64,000 bases of DNA from Pseudonocardia humida. GTDB lineage: Bacteria; Actinomycetota; Actinomycetes; Mycobacteriales; Pseudonocardiaceae. The translations under genes were made by a program, and so were the position numbers. Positions 37,542 to 46,804 of the stretch are shown here, in pieces. The stretch spans positions 55,496 through 119,495 of the forward strand of contig NZ_JAGSOV010000063.1 of assembly GCF_023898865.1 (NCBI RefSeq), read 5' to 3'. A model generated the notes under the pieces. It had not been told where the DNA came from. It searched no databases and was given only the letters and a program-made list of their open reading frames with translations. Positions within the stretch are counted from its first letter, which is position 1. Each line of letters begins with the position of its first letter.

Positions 37542-39866
37542 TCAGGAGGGGACGACGGCGCCGAAGAGCGCCGGCAGGGTGCCCTCGAACGCCCGGCGCA
37601 GGTCGATCAGCGGGAGCGGCGCGAGCTCGCCGATGGTGAGCGCCTCCCCGCCGGTCGTCCCGAGGCGGGCGGCCGGCACACCGGCCGCCCCGGCCAGCTC
37701 CAGGACGGCGGGCAGGTCGTCGGGGGCCACCGCGACCAGCACGCGCCCTGCCGACTCCGCGAACAGCGCGACGAACGGGTCGACGCCCTCGGGCAGCGCG
37801 ACCTCGGCGCCGTGCCCGCCGACCAGGCACGCCTCGACCAGGGCCTGGGCCAGGCCGCCGTCGGAGAGGTCGTGCGAGCCGGCCAGCAGGCGGCGCTCCG
37901 CGGCGTCGGCGAGCAGGCCCCACAGCGCCTGCTCCGCGTCCAGGTCGACCGCGGGCGGGCGGCCGCCGAGGTGGCCGTGCGCTACGGCGGTCCACTCGCT
38001 GCCGCCGAGCTCGTCGCGGGTGTCGCCGAGCAGCACGACGGCGTCGCCCGCGCGGCGGAAGCCGCTGGGCACCCGCAGGGCCACGTCGTCGATCACGCCC
38101 AGGACCCCGACCAGCGGGGTAGGCAGGATCGGCTGCACGCCGGTCTGGTTGTAGAAGCTGACGTTGCCGCCGGTGACCGGGATGCCCAGCCGGGCGCAGC
38201 CGTCGGCCAGGCCCCGCACGGCCTGCTCGAACTGCCACATGACGTGCGGGTCCTCCGGCGAGCCGAAGTTCAGGCAGTCGGTGACGGCGAGCGGGCGGGC
38301 GCCGCTGGTGGCCACGTTGCGCCCGGCCTCGGCCAGCGCGAGCTGGGCGCCGAGGTAGGGGTCGAGCGCGACGAAGCGGGAGTTGCAGTCCGTGGCGACC
38401 GCGATGCCGCGGCCGGTCTCCTCGTCGATGCGCACCACCCCGGCGTCGGCGGGCTGGGCGGCGGCGGTGTTGCCCATGACGTAGCGGTCGTACTGGTCGG
38501 TGACCCAGGCCCGGCTGCACAGGTTCGGGCTGGCCACCATGCGCAGCACCTCGGCGCGCAGCTCGGCCGGGCCCGCCGGGCGGGCGAGCCGGTCGGGCGT
38601 GTCGGCCGTCAGCGCGTCCTGGGACTCCGAGCGCAGCACCGGGCGCTGGTAGACCGGGCCGTCGTGGGCGACCGTGCGCGGCGCCACGTCGACGACGGTC
38701 TCGCCGTGCCAGGTGATCACCAGGTGGTCGCCGTCGGTGACCTCGCCGATCACCGTGGCCAGCGTGTCCCACTTGCGGCACACCGCGAGGAACGCCTCGA
38801 CGTCCTGCGGGCGGACCACGGCGCACATGCGCTCCTGGGACTCGCTGGACAGGACCTCCGCGGGGGTCATGCCGGAGGCGCGCAGCGGCACCGCGTCGAG
38901 CTCGACGCGCATGCCGCCGTCGCCCGCGCTGGCCAGCTCGCTGGTGGCGCAGGACAGCCCGGCGCCGCCGAGGTCCTGGATGCCGACCACCAGCCCGGCC
39001 CGGAACAGCTCCAGGCAGCACTCGATGAGCACCTTCTCGGTGAACGGGTCGCCGACCTGAACGCTGGGCAGCTTCTTGCGGCCCGCGCTGGTCTCGTCGC
39101 CGCTGAAGGTGTCGCTGGCCAGCACCGACACCCCGCCGATGCCGTCCAGGCCGGTGCGCGCGCCGAACAGGATGATCTTGTTGCCGGTACCGGAGGCGAA
39201 CGCCAGGTGCAGGTCCTCGGTGCGCATCGCGCCCACGCACAGCGCGTTGACCAGCGGGTTGCCCGCGTAGCTCCGGTCGAACACGACCTCGCCGCCGACG
39301 TTGGGCAGCCCGAGCGAGTTGCCGTAGCCGCCGACCCCGGCGACCACGCCGGGCAGCACGCGGCGGGTGTCGGGGGCGTCGGCCGCGCCGAAGCGCAGCG
39401 AGTCGGCCACCGCCACCGGGCGCGCGCCCATCGCCATGATGTCGCGCACGATGCCGCCGACGCCGGTCGCCGCGCCCTGGTAGGGCTCCACGTAGGACGG
39501 GTGGTTGTGCGACTCGACCTTGAAGGTGACCGCCCAGCCGTCGCCGATGTCGACGACACCGGCGTTCTCGCCGATGCCGGCGAGCATCCGGCCGCGCATC
39601 TCGTCGGTGGTGGTCTCGCCGAAGTAGCGCAGGTGGACCTTGGAGGACTTGTAGGAGCAGTGCTCGCTCCACATGACCGCGTACATCGCCAGCTCGGCGT
39701 CGGTCGGTCGGCGGCCGAGGATCTCCCGGATGCGGGCGTACTCGTCGTCCTTCAGACCGAGCTCGCGGTGCGGTTGGACCTGGTCGGGAGTGGCCGCGGC
39801 GCGCTCGACGGTGTCGGTACCGACGGCGGGGGCGGGGGTGGCCGGGGTGGTGGCGCTGGACGTCAC
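37542..39866 (-). CDS. purL: Phosphoribosylformylglycinamidine synthase, large subunit PurL
   Basis: ATP-dependent amidation of FGAR with ammonia from PurQ, helped by PurS. The 774 residues are the short (small PurL) type: LAMYAVMWSEHCSYKSSKVHL, VTFKVESHNHPSYVEPYQGAATGVGGIVRDIMAMGARPVA, GNKIILFGARTGLDGIGG, VQVGDPFTEKVLIECCLEL, QDLGGAGLSCATSELA, VTGGNVSFYNQTG and HDLSDGGLAQALVEA near the end. GTG 39866 lies 8 bases after TAGGCT (39875-39880), a leaderless start. Its partner genes purQ-purS are 3.4 kb away, split off by the signalling operon. Confidence 0.97.
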   Translation of the reverse strand: MTSSATTPATPAPAVGTDTVERAAATPDQVQPHRELGLKDDEYARIREILGRRPTDAELAMYAVMWSEHCSYKSSKVHLRYFGETTTDEMRGRMLAGIGENAGVVDIGDGWAVTFKVESHNHPSYVEPYQGAATGVGGIVRDIMAMGARPVAVADSLRFGAADAPDTRRVLPGVVAGVGGYGNSLGLPNVGGEVVFDRSYAGNPLVNALCVGAMRTEDLHLAFASGTGNKIILFGARTGLDGIGGVSVLASDTFSGDETSAGRKKLPSVQVGDPFTEKVLIECCLELFRAGLVVGIQDLGGAGLSCATSELASAGDGGMRVELDAVPLRASGMTPAEVLSSESQERMCAVVRPQDVEAFLAVCRKWDTLATVIGEVTDGDHLVITWHGETVVDVAPRTVAHDGPVYQRPVLRSESQDALTADTPDRLARPAGPAELRAEVLRMVASPNLCSRAWVTDQYDRYVMGNTAAAQPADAGVVRIDEETGRGIAVATDCNSRFVALDPYLGAQLALAEAGRNVATSGARPLAVTDCLNFGSPEDPHVMWQFEQAVRGLADGCARLGIPVTGGNVSFYNQTGVQPILPTPLVGVLGVIDDVALRVPSGFRRAGDAVVLLGDTRDELGGSEWTAVAHGHLGGRPPAVDLDAEQALWGLLADAAERRLLAGSHDLSDGGLAQALVEACLVGGHGAEVALPEGVDPFVALFAESAGRVLVAVAPDDLPAVLELAGAAGVPAARLGTTGGEALTIGELAPLPLIDLRRAFEGTLPALFGAVVPS

Positions 39867-39895
39867 GACATCCCAGCCTACGGCGGGCGCCCGGA

Positions 39896-40339
39896 TCAGG
39901 ACTTGCCGGGCAGCTGCACGACGCTGACGAAGAAGTGGTCGATCTGCTTGATCGCCTCGATGAAGCCCTCGAAGTCCACCGGCTTGGTGACGTAGGCGTT
40001 GGCGTGCAGCTGGTAGCTGCGCAGCACGTCCTCCTCCGCCTGCGAGGTGGTGAGCACGATGACCGGGATGTGGCGCAGGTCCGGGTCGTCCTTGACCTCC
40101 TGCAGCACCTCGCGCCCGTCGCGCTTGGGCAGGTTGAGGTCGAGCAGGATCAGGTCGGGCCGCGGGACGTCCGAGTACTGCCCCTCCTGGCGCAGGTAGG
40201 ACAGCGCGTCGGCGCCGTCGGTGACGACGTCGAGGCGGTTGTGCAGGTACTCGTCGAACGCCTCCCGGGTCATCAGCACGTCGCCGGGGTCGTCCTCGAC
40301 GAGCAGCACGTTGATGATGCGGGGCTGGGGGTCGGTCAC
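39896..40339 (-). CDS. Single-domain response regulator (Rcp1-like)
   Basis: A 147-residue stand-alone receiver domain: acidic pocket VLLVEDDPGDVLMTREAF, phosphorylation Asp in LILLDLNLPKRDG, Thr in VIVLTTSQAEED and Lys in AYVTKPVDFEGF. It has no output domain. The inserted QYSDVPRPD and the closing YQLHANAYVTKP give it the Rcp1-like form that partners phytochrome-type or CHASE3 kinases. GTG 40339 overlaps the histidine kinase by 4 bases, so it is the direct phosphoacceptor of that kinase by inference. Confidence 0.9.
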   Translation of the reverse strand: MTDPQPRIINVLLVEDDPGDVLMTREAFDEYLHNRLDVVTDGADALSYLRQEGQYSDVPRPDLILLDLNLPKRDGREVLQEVKDDPDLRHIPVIVLTTSQAEEDVLRSYQLHANAYVTKPVDFEGFIEAIKQIDHFFVSVVQLPGKS

Positions 40340-41925
40340 GCGGTCTCCTCTTCGGAGTCGGTCGGGTCGGCGGGCAGGGCGAAGCGGATCCTCGCCCCCG
40401 GCTCGGACCCGCTGCGCGAGTCGAGCCCGATGCGTCCGCCGTGGAACTCGACGATCTTCTTGGCCAGGGCCAGGCCGATGCCCGTGCCGGGGTAGCGGTC
40501 GCGGCCGTGCAGCCGCTGGAAGATCACGAAGACCTTCTCGGCGTACTCCGGCTCGATGCCGATGCCGTTGTCGGCGACGCTGATCTCCCAGTTGTCGCCG
40601 ACGCGCTCGGCGTCCACGCGCACGACCGGTGGCACGCCGTCGCGGTGGAACTTCAGGCCGTTGCCCATCAGGTTGACCAGCAGCTGCTGCAGCAGCGCCC
40701 GGTCGCCGCGGACCTCGGGCAGCTCCCCGATCTCGAACGTCCCCCCGGCCTGCTCGCGCAGGCCGTCGAGCTGGGCGGCCGCCGACTTCGCGACCGTGGC
40801 CAGGTCGACCCGCTCGAACGCCTCGGTGGTGCGGCCCACCCGGGAGAACGACAGCAGGTCGTTGATCAGGCGCTGCATCCGCTGGGCGCCGTCCACGGCG
40901 AACTCGATGTACTGGTCGGCCCGCTCGTCGAGCTGCCCGCCGTAGCGGCGCTGCAGCAGCTGGCAGAAGCTGGACACCTTGCGCAGCGGTTCCTGCAGGT
41001 CGTGGCTGGCCACGTAGGCGAACTGCTCGAGGTCGCGGTTCGAGCGCTCCAGGTCGCGGGCCTGCTCGTCGAGGCGCCGGTTGACCGACTTGGCGTCGAT
41101 CAGGTCGTTGAGGATGTGCCGGCGCATCGCCTCGACGTCCTCGCCGAGCTGGACGATCTCGCGCGGGCCGTCGGCGCGGACCTCGCGCTGCACGTTGCCG
41201 GACACGACCTCGCGCACCTCGCCCGCGAGCTCGGCGACCGGGCGCAGCACCGTGCGGCGCAACCCGATCCCGGTGATCACCAGGAACGACGCCAGCAGCA
41301 CCACGATCGCGATGCCGATCCAGATCAGGAACGACGCCGAGTCGTTGAGCCCGGCGCGCAGGCCCTGCTGCTGGACGGCCAGCGCGTCGGTCAGCCTGTG
41401 CAGGTCGGTGCGCACCTCCTCGAACTGCGCACGGCCCTGCTCCACCGGGGGCGAGACCCCGGCGATGACCGGCTCGGCGTACTCCACCCGCCACCGCGTG
41501 ATCCCGGCCTCGACCCCGTCGAGGGCGTCGCGGATCGCCTCCTGGCCCGGCTCGCCGGACAACCGGCGGATGATCTCGGTCTGGGTCTGCCTGGCCTCGA
41601 CCCCGGCCCGGTAGGGGAGGATGAACTCAGGGGAACCGCCGGAGAGCTGCGCGCCGCGGATGCCGGTCTCCTGGTTGACCAGGGCCACCGTCAACCGCTC
41701 GGCGGCCAGCGTCGACGGGCCGCCGACCTCCAGCAGCCTCGCGCGGGCCTCCGTGAGCTGCCAGAGCCCGAACGCGCCGAGCCCGATCACGATGAGCGCC
41801 ACGAGCGCGGCGGCCGTGACCCCGACCCCGAACATCCGCGACAGCGGCCAGCGCTCCTCGGCGGCCCCGGACCGGTTGTGGCGCAGGGCCCGGCGGCGGG
41901 GCTCGCGCTCCAGGCTGACGGTCAC
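40336..41925 (-). CDS. Membrane sensor histidine kinase (CHASE3-like, HAMP)
   Basis: A 529-residue kinase: TM1 (about 31-53), an extracytoplasmic helical CHASE3-type domain (about 55-205) with VNQETGIRGAQLSG, TM2 (about 208-232), HAMP (about 235-285), a HisKA dimer domain with phospho-His in FAYVASHDLQEPLRKVSSF, and the ATPase domain with N-box LLVNLMGNGLKF, G1 VADNGIGI and G2 GTGIGLALAKKIV. GTG 41925 overlaps the upstream phosphatase gene by 4 bases. Together the three genes form a closed signalling operon. Confidence 0.92.
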   Translation of the reverse strand: MTVSLEREPRRRALRHNRSGAAEERWPLSRMFGVGVTAAALVALIVIGLGAFGLWQLTEARARLLEVGGPSTLAAERLTVALVNQETGIRGAQLSGGSPEFILPYRAGVEARQTQTEIIRRLSGEPGQEAIRDALDGVEAGITRWRVEYAEPVIAGVSPPVEQGRAQFEEVRTDLHRLTDALAVQQQGLRAGLNDSASFLIWIGIAIVVLLASFLVITGIGLRRTVLRPVAELAGEVREVVSGNVQREVRADGPREIVQLGEDVEAMRRHILNDLIDAKSVNRRLDEQARDLERSNRDLEQFAYVASHDLQEPLRKVSSFCQLLQRRYGGQLDERADQYIEFAVDGAQRMQRLINDLLSFSRVGRTTEAFERVDLATVAKSAAAQLDGLREQAGGTFEIGELPEVRGDRALLQQLLVNLMGNGLKFHRDGVPPVVRVDAERVGDNWEISVADNGIGIEPEYAEKVFVIFQRLHGRDRYPGTGIGLALAKKIVEFHGGRIGLDSRSGSEPGARIRFALPADPTDSEEETA

Positions 41926-43142
41926 GCGTGCACCGCGACGGTCTGCGCGGCGTCGGTGGGCGAGGCATCGGCGGAGAGCAGCAGGATGGCCACGTCGTCG
42001 ACCAGCGGGCCGCCGTTGAAGCCCACGGCGCGCTCGACCAGTCGCGCAGGCAGCGCCTCCAGGTCGGTGTTGCGTTCCTCGGCGAGCACGTCGAGCAGCC
42101 CTTCCTCCCACAGCGGTTGGCCGGGGACGGGCCCGCGGCCCTCGATCAGTCCGTCGGTGTGCAGCAGCAGCGCCCACCCCTTGTCCAGCGACACCGTCGC
42201 CGGCTCCCACTCCCCCTCGGGCAGGATGCCCAGCGGCAGCCCGACCGGCGCGGCCGCGGCGGTCGGCTCGGGCAGCAGCGACACCGGCGGCGGGTGCCCG
42301 GCCAGCCGGACCAGCGCCTCGCTGGCGCCCGACGGCCCGACCGTGATCGCCACCGTGCAGACCGTGGTGAACAGCGACCGGTCGTGCCGCTCGCTGACCA
42401 GCACCTGCTGCAGCTTCGGCAGCACCTGCGACTCCTCGACGCCGGCCAGCACCAGCGCCCGCCACGACACCCGCAGCAGGGCGCCCAGCGCGGCCTCGTC
42501 CGGGCCGTGGCCGCAGACGTCGCCGATGATCGCGTGCACCGTGCCGTTCGCGCCCAGCACGGCGTCGAAGAAGTCGCCGCCGATCAACGAGCGGGTGCGC
42601 CCGGCGCGGTAGTAGTTGCGGGCCCGCACCGGGCTGCCGGCCAGCAGCGGCGAGGGGAGCAGGCCGCGCTCCAGGCGGGCCGACTCGGCGGCCGCCATCT
42701 GCTCCTCGCGCAGCCGCATCAGGCTGCCCTCCGCCCGGCGCCGCTCGACGGCGTAGCGCACCGCGCGGATCAGCACCTGGCCGTCGACCTTGCCCTTGAC
42801 CAGGTAGTCCTGCGCGCCCGCGGCGACGGCCGCGGTGCCGAGGTACTCGTCGTCCAGGCCGGTCAGCACGCACACGGCGGCGGTGTCGTCGGCGCGCAGG
42901 ATCTGGCGCAGGCCCTCCAGGCCGTCGGTGCCGGGCAGGTTCAGGTCGAGCAGGACGCAGTCGCAGCGACCGAGCAGACCGCCGGAGGTGACGTCGGCGA
43001 CCGACTCGGCCACCGAGACCACGAGGTCCGGATCGACCTCGGCCAGCAGCTCGCGCACCAGGAACACATCGGCCGGGTCGTCCTCGACCAGCAGGACGTG
43101 GCGCGGCGTGACCGGGGCCGGTCGGGTCGCCGTGGGGGTCAT
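41922..43142 (-). CDS. Receiver-PP2C (SpoIIE-type) serine phosphatase
   Basis: A 406-residue cytoplasmic protein: receiver domain (about 17-135) with VLLVEDDPADVFLVRELL, phospho-Asp in CVLLDLNLPGTDG and Lys in DYLVKGKVDG; a short coiled-coil; then a SpoIIE/RsbU-type PP2C domain (about 185-395) with IGGDFFDAVLGANGTVHAIIGDVCGHGPDEAAL, the metal-binding Asp pairs, and a late VDDVAILLLS. It most likely dephosphorylates an anti-sigma antagonist when its receiver is phosphorylated; no such target is in this window. The ATG at 43142 is the best start. Couples by 4 bases to the kinase. Confidence 0.9.
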   Translation of the reverse strand: MTPTATRPAPVTPRHVLLVEDDPADVFLVRELLAEVDPDLVVSVAESVADVTSGGLLGRCDCVLLDLNLPGTDGLEGLRQILRADDTAAVCVLTGLDDEYLGTAAVAAGAQDYLVKGKVDGQVLIRAVRYAVERRRAEGSLMRLREEQMAAAESARLERGLLPSPLLAGSPVRARNYYRAGRTRSLIGGDFFDAVLGANGTVHAIIGDVCGHGPDEAALGALLRVSWRALVLAGVEESQVLPKLQQVLVSERHDRSLFTTVCTVAITVGPSGASEALVRLAGHPPPVSLLPEPTAAAAPVGLPLGILPEGEWEPATVSLDKGWALLLHTDGLIEGRGPVPGQPLWEEGLLDVLAEERNTDLEALPARLVERAVGFNGGPLVDDVAILLLSADASPTDAAQTVAVHA

Positions 43143-43274
43143 CGCGGGGGGTACTCCTCGGGAGCTCCGCGCGTGTTGGCGCGGTGCGGGTCGACGGAGC
43201 CTAGATCGCGCGCCGTGGCCCGTGCAGCTCGAACGGGTAACGGTGGCACGGCCGGTCGCGCGCCCGCCGTGAGC

Positions 43275-43291
43275 GGCCGGTCGCACCGGCC
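43275..43291 (-). terminator. Short hairpin after purQ
   Basis: GGCCGGT-CGC-ACCGGCC, a perfect 7-bp stem with a 3-base loop, 16 bases past the purQ stop codon on the minus strand. Stem is short, so the call is tentative. Confidence 0.45.
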
Positions 43292-43306
43292 GGTCGGTGA
43301 ACCCAC

Positions 43307-43981
43307 TCAGGCTACCGAAGCCGTCGCCCGCAGCACGGACGTGAACAGGGCGAGCCCGTCGGTCGACGGGCCGGTCAGCGGGTCGATCGCGTGCTCGGGG
43401 TGCGGCATGAGCCCGACCACCCGGCCGTCGGCCGAGCTGATCCCGGCGATGTCGGCCATGGCGCCGTTCGGGTTCTGCTCCAGGTAGCGGAACACCACCC
43501 GGCCCTCGCCCGAGAGGCGCTCCAGGGTGGCGGCGTCGGCGACGTAGCGGCCCTCCGCGTTCTTCACCGGGATCAGCAGCTCCTGGCCCGCGGCCAGGTC
43601 GGCGGTCCAGGCCGTCGACGCCGACTCCACCCGCAGCCGCTGGTCGCGGCAGACGAAGTGCAGCCCGGAGTTGCGGACCAGGGCCCCCGGCAGCAGGCCG
43701 GCCTCGCAGAGGATCTGGAAGCCGTTGCAGATGCCCAGCACGGGCAGGCCCTGGGCCACCGCTGCGACGATCTCGCGCATGATCGGGGCGAGGCTGGCGA
43801 TGGCGCCCGCGCGCAGGTAGTCGCCGTAGGAGAAGCCGCCCGGGATGACCACGGCGTCGACGCCGGCGAGGTCGTGGTCGGCGTGCCACAGCGCGACGGC
43901 CTCGGCACCGGCCCGGCGCACCGCGCGCGCGGCGTCGCGGTCGTCCAGCGACCCGGGGAACGTGACGACACCGATCCTCAC
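43307..43981 (-). CDS. purQ: Phosphoribosylformylglycinamidine synthase, glutaminase subunit PurQ
   Basis: Releases ammonia from glutamine for PurL. The 224-residue class I glutamine amidotransferase shows RIGVVTFPGSLDDRDAARAV, IPGGFSYGDYLRAGAI, the nucleophile Cys in VLGICNGFQILCEAG, and the His-Glu of the triad in GLMPHPEHA. GTG 43981 overlaps the purS stop by 4 bases, as usual for this pair. Confidence 0.97.
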   Translation of the reverse strand: MRIGVVTFPGSLDDRDAARAVRRAGAEAVALWHADHDLAGVDAVVIPGGFSYGDYLRAGAIASLAPIMREIVAAVAQGLPVLGICNGFQILCEAGLLPGALVRNSGLHFVCRDQRLRVESASTAWTADLAAGQELLIPVKNAEGRYVADAATLERLSGEGRVVFRYLEQNPNGAMADIAGISSADGRVVGLMPHPEHAIDPLTGPSTDGLALFTSVLRATASVA

Positions 43982-44232
43982 CGCGCCGCCCCCTCCCGGG
44001 TGACGCGGGTGACGACCCAGTCCTCGATGACCGGGTTGGCCAGCAGGTCGCCCGCGATGCGGTGCAGGGTGTCGTCGTCGACCGAGTCGTCGACGTCGAG
44101 CTCGAAGTGCTTGCCCTGCCGCACGTCGCCGACGCCGGCGATGCCGAGCCGGGCCAGCGCACCCGCCACGGCCTGGCCCTGCGGATCGAGGATCTCCGGC
44201 TTGGGCATCACGTCAACCACCACTCTGGCCAC
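43978..44232 (-). CDS. purS: Phosphoribosylformylglycinamidine synthase subunit PurS
   Basis: The small 84-residue subunit that bridges PurL and PurQ: VVVDVMPKPEILDPQGQAVAGALARLG, VRQGKHFELDV and LLANPVIEDWVV are the family's three segments. GTG 44232 lies 6 bases after TAGGCT (44239-44244), a leaderless start. It is the first gene of purS-purQ. Confidence 0.95.
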   Translation of the reverse strand: MARVVVDVMPKPEILDPQGQAVAGALARLGIAGVGDVRQGKHFELDVDDSVDDDTLHRIAGDLLANPVIEDWVVTRVTREGAAR

Positions 44233-44292
44233 ACCCCCAGCCTACGGTGGTGGAGCTGGCGGGTGAGCGCCCCCCGGGCCAGGGTGGACCGC

Positions 44293-44925
44293 ATGGAGAT
44301 CACCCACTTCGGCCACTCGTGCCTGCTGCTCGACACCGGCGCCGCGCGGCTGCTGTTCGACCCGGGGGCGTTCTCGACCGGCTTCGAGGGCGTCACCGGC
44401 CTGGACGCGGTGCTGGTCACCCACCAGCACTTCGACCACCTCGAGCCCGACCGGCTGACCGCGCTGCTGCGGGCCAACCCCGACGCCAGGGTGCTGGCCG
44501 ACCCGGGCTCGGCGGGCACCCTCGCGGAGAAGGGCATCGACCACGAGGTGCTGCTGCCCGGGGCGGCCGCGCGGATCGCCGGCTCCCGGGTGGAGGTGCT
44601 CGGCGGCGAGCACGCCGTCATCCACCCCGACATCCCCGTCATCGAGAACAACGCCTACCTGGTGGACGGCACCCACCTGCACCCCGGCGACGCGCTCGTC
44701 GCCCCGCCGGGCCCGGTCCAGGTGCTGTTCCTGCCCACCGGCGCGCCCTGGCTGAAGCTGTCCGAGGCCGTCGACTACCTGCGGGCGGTGGCCCCGGCGA
44801 CGGCCGTGCCGATCCACGAGGCCGTGCTGTCCAACCCGGCCATCTGGTACGGCATGTTCGAGAAGCTGGCCCCGGAGCGGACCGCCCTCAAGGTCCTCGA
44901 CAAGGCCACCGCCACGACGCTCTGA
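44293..44925 (+). CDS. MBL-fold metal-dependent hydrolase (UlaG-like)
   Basis: A 210-residue metallo-beta-lactamase-fold protein of the small UlaG/YtnP-like type: EITHFGHSCLLLDTG at the start, LLFDPGAFS, the metal motif VTHQHFDHLEPD (HxHxDH), and downstream FLPTGAPWLKLSEAVDYL and PIHEAVLS (His). The substrate is unknown. ATG 44293 is chosen over upstream in-frame codons that overlap purS antisense. Divergent from purS with a 60-base gap, which carries the purS promoter. Confidence 0.85.
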   Translation: MEITHFGHSCLLLDTGAARLLFDPGAFSTGFEGVTGLDAVLVTHQHFDHLEPDRLTALLRANPDARVLADPGSAGTLAEKGIDHEVLLPGAAARIAGSRVEVLGGEHAVIHPDIPVIENNAYLVDGTHLHPGDALVAPPGPVQVLFLPTGAPWLKLSEAVDYLRAVAPATAVPIHEAVLSNPAIWYGMFEKLAPERTALKVLDKATATTL

Positions 44926-44929
44926 GGCC

Positions 44930-45646
44930 TCAGGCGGCCCGCGCCGCGGCCGGCAACCGGTAGTCGGCGGGCACCGCGCCCGCGGCCCGGGCCGCGTCCA
45001 CCGCGGCGAGCACGGCGGCGAACCGGTCGGCGTACCCCAGGTCGACCGCGCGGACGTCGATGCGCACCGCCTCGCCGCGCCGGGCCGCCCTGGTCGCGTC
45101 CGCGGCGAGCCGGCGCGGGCCCCGCACGTCGGCCGCGGAGCGCGACCGCAGCCCCAGCACCCGCCCGCGCAGCGGCGGCGCCGCCCCGTCCAGCCTGCGG
45201 ACGCCCGCCTCGTCGGCGAGCACGGCGAAGCCCTGCTCGGTCAGCGCGGCCACCGTCCCCGGCGAGGCCGACCAGCGCGGCGGCGCGAACGAGTCGGTGC
45301 GCAGCCCGACGCCCGTCAGCACCCGCCGGGCCGCGGTCAGCCGCAGTCCGGCCTCGTGCCGGGGCAGCGCGGCGAACTCGGCCCGCCTGCCCAGCGCGAT
45401 GGGGTTGCGCGCCGCGGTGGGGTCGGCGGTGTGGTCGAAGCCGTGCAGCACCAGCGCGTCGCCACCCTCCCGCCGGTGGCGCAGCCAGTCGACCAGCCCG
45501 CCGGGGCGCAGCGGCCCGTCGGGCCCGCACGGGCGCACCAGCAGGGTCAGCGGCACCCCGCGCTGGTCGAGCGCGTCGGCGAGGTGGCCCGCGCGGGCGG
45601 CGAGGTCGTCGGTCAGACCGGACAGGGACACCAGCAGGTGGGCCAT
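44930..45646 (-). CDS. DUF2334/polysaccharide-deacetylase-like protein
   Basis: A 238-residue protein starting MAHLLVSLSGLTDD, with VPLTLLVRPC, a LVLHGFDHT segment (the HGxxH-like motif of DUF2334), FAPPRWSASPGTVAALTEQGFAVLAD (the strand/helix seen in NodB-like deacetylases, normally APPW) and VRIDVRAVDLGY. The NodB metal residues are only partly recognisable, so activity is uncertain. Related genes lie near purQ in mycobacteria. Converges on the MBL gene with a 4-base gap. The repeat island begins about 100 bases upstream. Confidence 0.75.
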   Translation of the reverse strand: MAHLLVSLSGLTDDLAARAGHLADALDQRGVPLTLLVRPCGPDGPLRPGGLVDWLRHRREGGDALVLHGFDHTADPTAARNPIALGRRAEFAALPRHEAGLRLTAARRVLTGVGLRTDSFAPPRWSASPGTVAALTEQGFAVLADEAGVRRLDGAAPPLRGRVLGLRSRSAADVRGPRRLAADATRAARRGEAVRIDVRAVDLGYADRFAAVLAAVDAARAAGAVPADYRLPAAARAA

Positions 45647-45749
45647 GCCGCTATCAACGCAGGTCGGGGTGAACGGCCGGGAACGGTGTCGTGAGCGCGA
45701 GGACAGTGTTCCGGCACCGTTTCCCGCCGGTCCGCGTCGCGTCCCGGTG

Positions 45750-45960
45750 AGCGAGAGCGCCTCTCGCTCAACGGGGTTGGCCGAGCGCGCCACTCGCTCA
45801 CCCGAGGCGGGACGAGAGTGACTCTCGTCCCGCGAGACGCAACGAAAGTCACTCTCGTCCGGCGCAGGGGGACGAAAACCACTCTCGTCCCACCTGGCTG
45901 GGCGAAAACGACTCTCGCCCAACAAGGTTGGGCGAACGCCACTCTCACTCCGCCGATGCG
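45750..45960. repeat. Short-repeat array B
   Basis: Seven or so units of the family in array A, starting with the palindrome GAGCGAGAG-CGC-CTCTCGCTC (45750-45770), then ACGAGAGTGACTCTCGT and degenerate units at about 30-31 bases. It directly abuts copy B of the composite palindrome, the same order as in island A. Confidence 0.8.
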
Positions 45961-46007
45961 GCGCGCAAGCGCCGCGAGGCGGCGCGCAGCGCCACTCCCC
46001 TCCCCGA

Positions 46008-46518
46008 GGCCCCTGCCGTCACGTCGGCGCGCTCGGCAGAGCGCGACGGCAGTGACCCCGCACCCCCTGATGCCAGCCGCAGCCCGTGGATGCCAACCGT
46101 GTGGGGTCGCTGACGGCGTGCTTCGCTGGGCGTGACGACGTGACGGCAGGGGCCGAACCCCTGCTCGATCAGAGGGTCGCCCGCCGCGGAGGCGCCTGTC
46201 ACCCCGCCTTCGACCCACTCGCTCGCCCGAGGCTGGGCACGCCGCCCCGCGACGTCCCTGCCTACTGAAGGCGTCCGCGCGCGTCCGCTCCAGGAGAAGA
46301 GCGCGTCGAAGGCGGGGTGAAGAGCGCCTCCGGCGGGCCTCGGCTCCAGCAGGGGGGGGTCGAAGTGCCCCCTGCCGTCGCGTCGTCCCACTCAGGTTGG
46401 CATGGCCGTCCCGACCCCCGCACGCCTGGCATCCACGGGCTGCGGCTCGCAGGGCGGGGTGCGGAGGTCGGGCCGGCCATGCACGCTGCGCGTGCCGACG
46501 CGACGGCAGGGGGCACTT
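46008..46518. repeat. Composite palindromic element, copy B
   Basis: Stem 1: 46008-46026 pairs with 46136-46154 (19 bp, same sequence as in copy A). Stem 2: 46363-46385 pairs with 46496-46518 (23 bp, same sequence as in copy A). In this copy the middle is better preserved: TCACCCCGCCTTCGAC and its complement GTCGAAGGCGGGGTGA face each other, confirming that the whole element is one large palindrome. Flanking homology to island A runs from about 45925 to 46630. Confidence 0.78.
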
Positions 46519-46596
46519 CTCCGGGGGACCGGCGGGGTTGCCGGGGGAGATGACGGGGGTTCGGCGGGGTCCCTGGGCACCGCGCGCACCGCGTGG

Positions 46597-46630
46597 CCAC
46601 CGCGCACACGTCCTGACGTGTGCGCCGTGG
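46597..46630. repeat. 34-bp palindrome, copy 2
   Basis: Inverted repeat CCACCGCGCACACGTC-CT with near complement, preceded by GGGCACCGCGCGCACCG as at copies 1 and 3. Confidence 0.75.
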
Positions 46631-46804
46631 CCAGTAGATGCCCGCGGTGGCGACTGGGTGTGCGTGGTCATCGCGAAGCGGGCGCAGGCACCGGACCGCC
46701 CGAGCGAGCGGCGCGCTCGCCCAACCTCGCCGCGCGAGCGCGCCACTCGCTTACAGCGGCGCCCACGACGAGCGGAGGTTCGGGGCACCGCGCGCACCGG
46801 GTGG

